In this document: positions 62,794 to 64,000 of the stretch, in pieces
How the letters are laid out: the number at the start of each line of letters is the position of its first letter
Numbering within the stretch: the first letter of the stretch is position 1
Assembly: GCF_029868385.1 (NCBI RefSeq)
Contig: NZ_JARWNX010000056.1
Location: forward strand, 1 to 64,000
Source of the DNA: Nocardia cyriacigeorgica
Lineage (GTDB): Bacteria > Actinomycetota > Actinomycetes > Mycobacteriales > Mycobacteriaceae
Direction: 5' to 3'
DNA length: 64,000 bases
The notes under the pieces: model-generated
Told to the model about the DNA's origin: nothing
Database searches by the model: none
The model's input: only the letters and a program-made list of their open reading frames with translations
Made by a program: the position numbers and the translations under genes

Positions 62794-64000
62794 CGGGTCG
62801 TCCCCCACTGCTGAGCCGGGCCGAGTCGGTCCACCGGAGCGTAGGGCGTCATCGGTGCGTCTCGTGCTCGGCGCTTTGTTCATGACAACTGATTTCAACA
62901 TAACCGACACATCCAATTGCTGGTAACGCCTTGACAATTGGCTCGGCTTCTGGCTGGGGAACAAGGTGATGTCCGCGGTGCAGGCGGCGGCGACGACCAC
63001 CGCGAGCATCAGGCCAACGGGCGGCAGGTGATATCCGGCGACCTCGGCGGTGAACACGATCGCGGCCAGCGGTGCGCGGACCGCCGGGCCCAGGCAGGCC
63101 GCGAGCCCGGCCAGCGTGCACGCCGCCGCGGGGCCCGGCGCCAGGCCTGCGTCGGTGGCCAGCCGCCAGCACAGGGCACCGGACGAGGCTCCTATCACCA
63201 TGGCCGGCCCGAACACGCCCCCTACTCCCCCGGCGTGCAAGGTGACAACGGTGGTCGCGATCTTGATCAGTGGCAGGGTGAGAACCATCCACAGCGGTAG
63301 GGTCGCGATTCCGGTGGAGGTCAGTTGCAGTGAGATCGTCCCGTAGCCGGTGCTCAGCGCCATCGGCACGAAGATCCCGACGACACCTACCCCGGCGCCG
63401 GCGACGACCGCGGTCACGAAAGGGCGTCGGCGTGCCGGGGCGAATAGGCGGCCGACGCGGTGAAAGCTCACCACATACAGTCGTGTCGTCACCGCACAGA
63501 CCACGCCGACCGCGACGAGCACGGCGGTGCCGGTCGGATCCCACCATGCGCCGAGGCTCTCGACACCGAACATCGGCTCATATCCGTACAGTGCGATGAA
63601 CACGCCGAACGCGATGGGTGCCGCGGGTAGGGCGAACAGCAGGGCCTGCCAGTCGATTCCGCGGCGGCGCAGCAGTTCCGCCGCCAGTAGCGCACCGCCG
63701 ATCGGGGCTTGGAACAGGGCACCGACTCCGGCGCCGAGCGCGGCGGTCACCACAAGGGCGGCGTCGGTGTCGGTCAGCCGCAGCCGCCGGGTCGGCATCG
63801 CGGCGAGTGAGGCGGCGATCTGGGCGACCGGGCCTTCGGTACCGCCGGAGCCACCCGAACCCAACGTGATCGCGGTGCCACCCAGTTTGACGGCCGCGCC
63901 CCGCACCGTCAGCCCGGTGAGGTCGCGGGTGTTGACCGCGTCGATGACGCCGTCGGTGCCGTTGACCTGACGTCCACCCCACCGCGACAGCAGTGTCGCA
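62626..64000 (-). CDS. ClC-family chloride channel/transporter (5' end outside window)
   Basis: The open frame runs in from the window edge. It has ClC signatures: GSGGSGGTEGPVAQIAAS with the gating Glu, and GGVGGVFGPAMVIGASSGAL, the GxFxP anion-selectivity motif. Membrane helices follow up to LMLAVVVAAACTADITLFPS near 62960. After that the frame continues without a stop through about 105 residues unrelated to ClC and ends in the peptide described separately. A normal ClC would end near DITLFPSQKP. The N-terminal anion-site motif lies beyond the window. It moves chloride across the cytoplasmic membrane. Confidence 0.8.
   Translation of the reverse strand, partial: ATLLSRWGGRQVNGTDGVIDAVNTRDLTGLTVRGAAVKLGGTAITLGSGGSGGTEGPVAQIAASLAAMPTRRLRLTDTDAALVVTAALGAGVGALFQAPIGGALLAAELLRRRGIDWQALLFALPAAPIAFGVFIALYGYEPMFGVESLGAWWDPTGTAVLVAVGVVCAVTTRLYVVSFHRVGRLFAPARRRPFVTAVVAGAGVGVVGIFVPMALSTGYGTISLQLTSTGIATLPLWMVLTLPLIKIATTVVTLHAGGVGGVFGPAMVIGASSGALCWRLATDAGLAPGPAAACTLAGLAACLGPAVRAPLAAIVFTAEVAGYHLPPVGLMLAVVVAAACTADITLFPSQKPSQLSRRYQQLDVSVMLKSVVMNKAPSTRRTDDALRSGGPTRPGSAVGDDPMESDDTRGLPDLTDTPLEDLLGDRRPDVTHAFHTARRRRAAVGIIFAGHNAGGGA
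62913..62941. promoter_or_regulatory. inverted repeat CCAATTG-N15-CAATTGG
   Basis: A perfect 7-bp dyad in an AT-rich patch inside the ClC 3' region. TATGTT (minus strand, 62902-62897) follows and could be the -10 of a promoter for the peptide-HExxH-FxsT genes. The -35 is poor. Confidence 0.35.

Noticed and set aside
1..64000. CRISPR array, rRNA or tRNA genes
   Set aside because: No regularly spaced direct repeats, cas-like genes, rRNA-like sequence or tRNA cloverleaf was noticed on reading.

Overview
The window is high-GC actinobacterial DNA, most like a Nocardia chromosome. Reasons: a secreted antigen-85-type mycolyltransferase, a ChoD-type cholesterol oxidase, a furA-katG pair, a Rhodococcus/Nocardia-type alkB-rubA-rubA-rubB operon, many TetR regulators, frequent GTG starts and several apparently leaderless starts. 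The genus is an inference. No rRNA, tRNA or CRISPR array was seen.

Left part (1-27.7 kb). This is a patchwork of metabolic and regulatory genes with several decayed copies: a quinone oxidoreductase at 0.85-1.4 kb and an N-terminally truncated P450 at 3.4-4.3 kb. It also holds a small secreted protein, a PucR regulator, a NarK-like transporter, a mycolyltransferase, a degenerate HAD protein and a DUF4132-related protein lacking its C-terminal domain. Two GMC oxidoreductases follow; the cholesterol-oxidase-like one diverges from a MerR regulator over a shared promoter/operator. Next come a CocE/S15-type hydrolase, an AI-2E-family exporter, an arsenic cluster (arsR, cadI/arsI, arsR, acr3), a Tat-exported GH1 glycosidase, and an FAD oxidoreductase plus ECF41 sigma factor with a recognisable ECF41 promoter and a CRP/GlxR-type site.

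Middle part (27.7-45 kb). The alkane hydroxylase operon with its divergent TetR lies between a tyrosine recombinase and a coiled-coil KfrA-like protein preceded by two large palindromes, which suggests an integrated plasmid-like segment. Then come TetR regulators, a 5'-clipped DUF3237 gene, an MFS transporter coupled to a DUF6875-like protein behind a long structured leader, an HdeD-like protein, an intracellular subtilase, a DUF2786-like protein, a DHFR-like reductase and a LysR regulator.

Right part (45-64 kb). An internally deleted Tn3-family transposase and a broken resolvase bracket a marR gene and two SnoaL-like genes, probably a dead transposon with cargo. After it come furA-katG, an SDR, an IclR/old-yellow-enzyme pair, a sequence matching the actinobacterial dif consensus at 54.35 kb, a perfect 41-bp palindrome, a class II UvrA-like ATPase, a VOC protein and an AraC regulator.

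The most interesting locus is at the right edge, on the minus strand. A short peptide (62626-62793) has a leader resembling FxSxx-type RiPP precursors but ends in GIIFAGHNAGGGA. It overlaps by 4 nt a stand-alone HExxH peptide-beta-hydroxylase-like gene, which is followed after 11 nt by an FxsT-like protein with TIR-like, NTPase and TPR parts. The peptide is also in frame with the 3' end of a ClC channel gene. No radical SAM enzyme is visible, so this looks like a non-canonical relative of the FxSxx-COOH systems.
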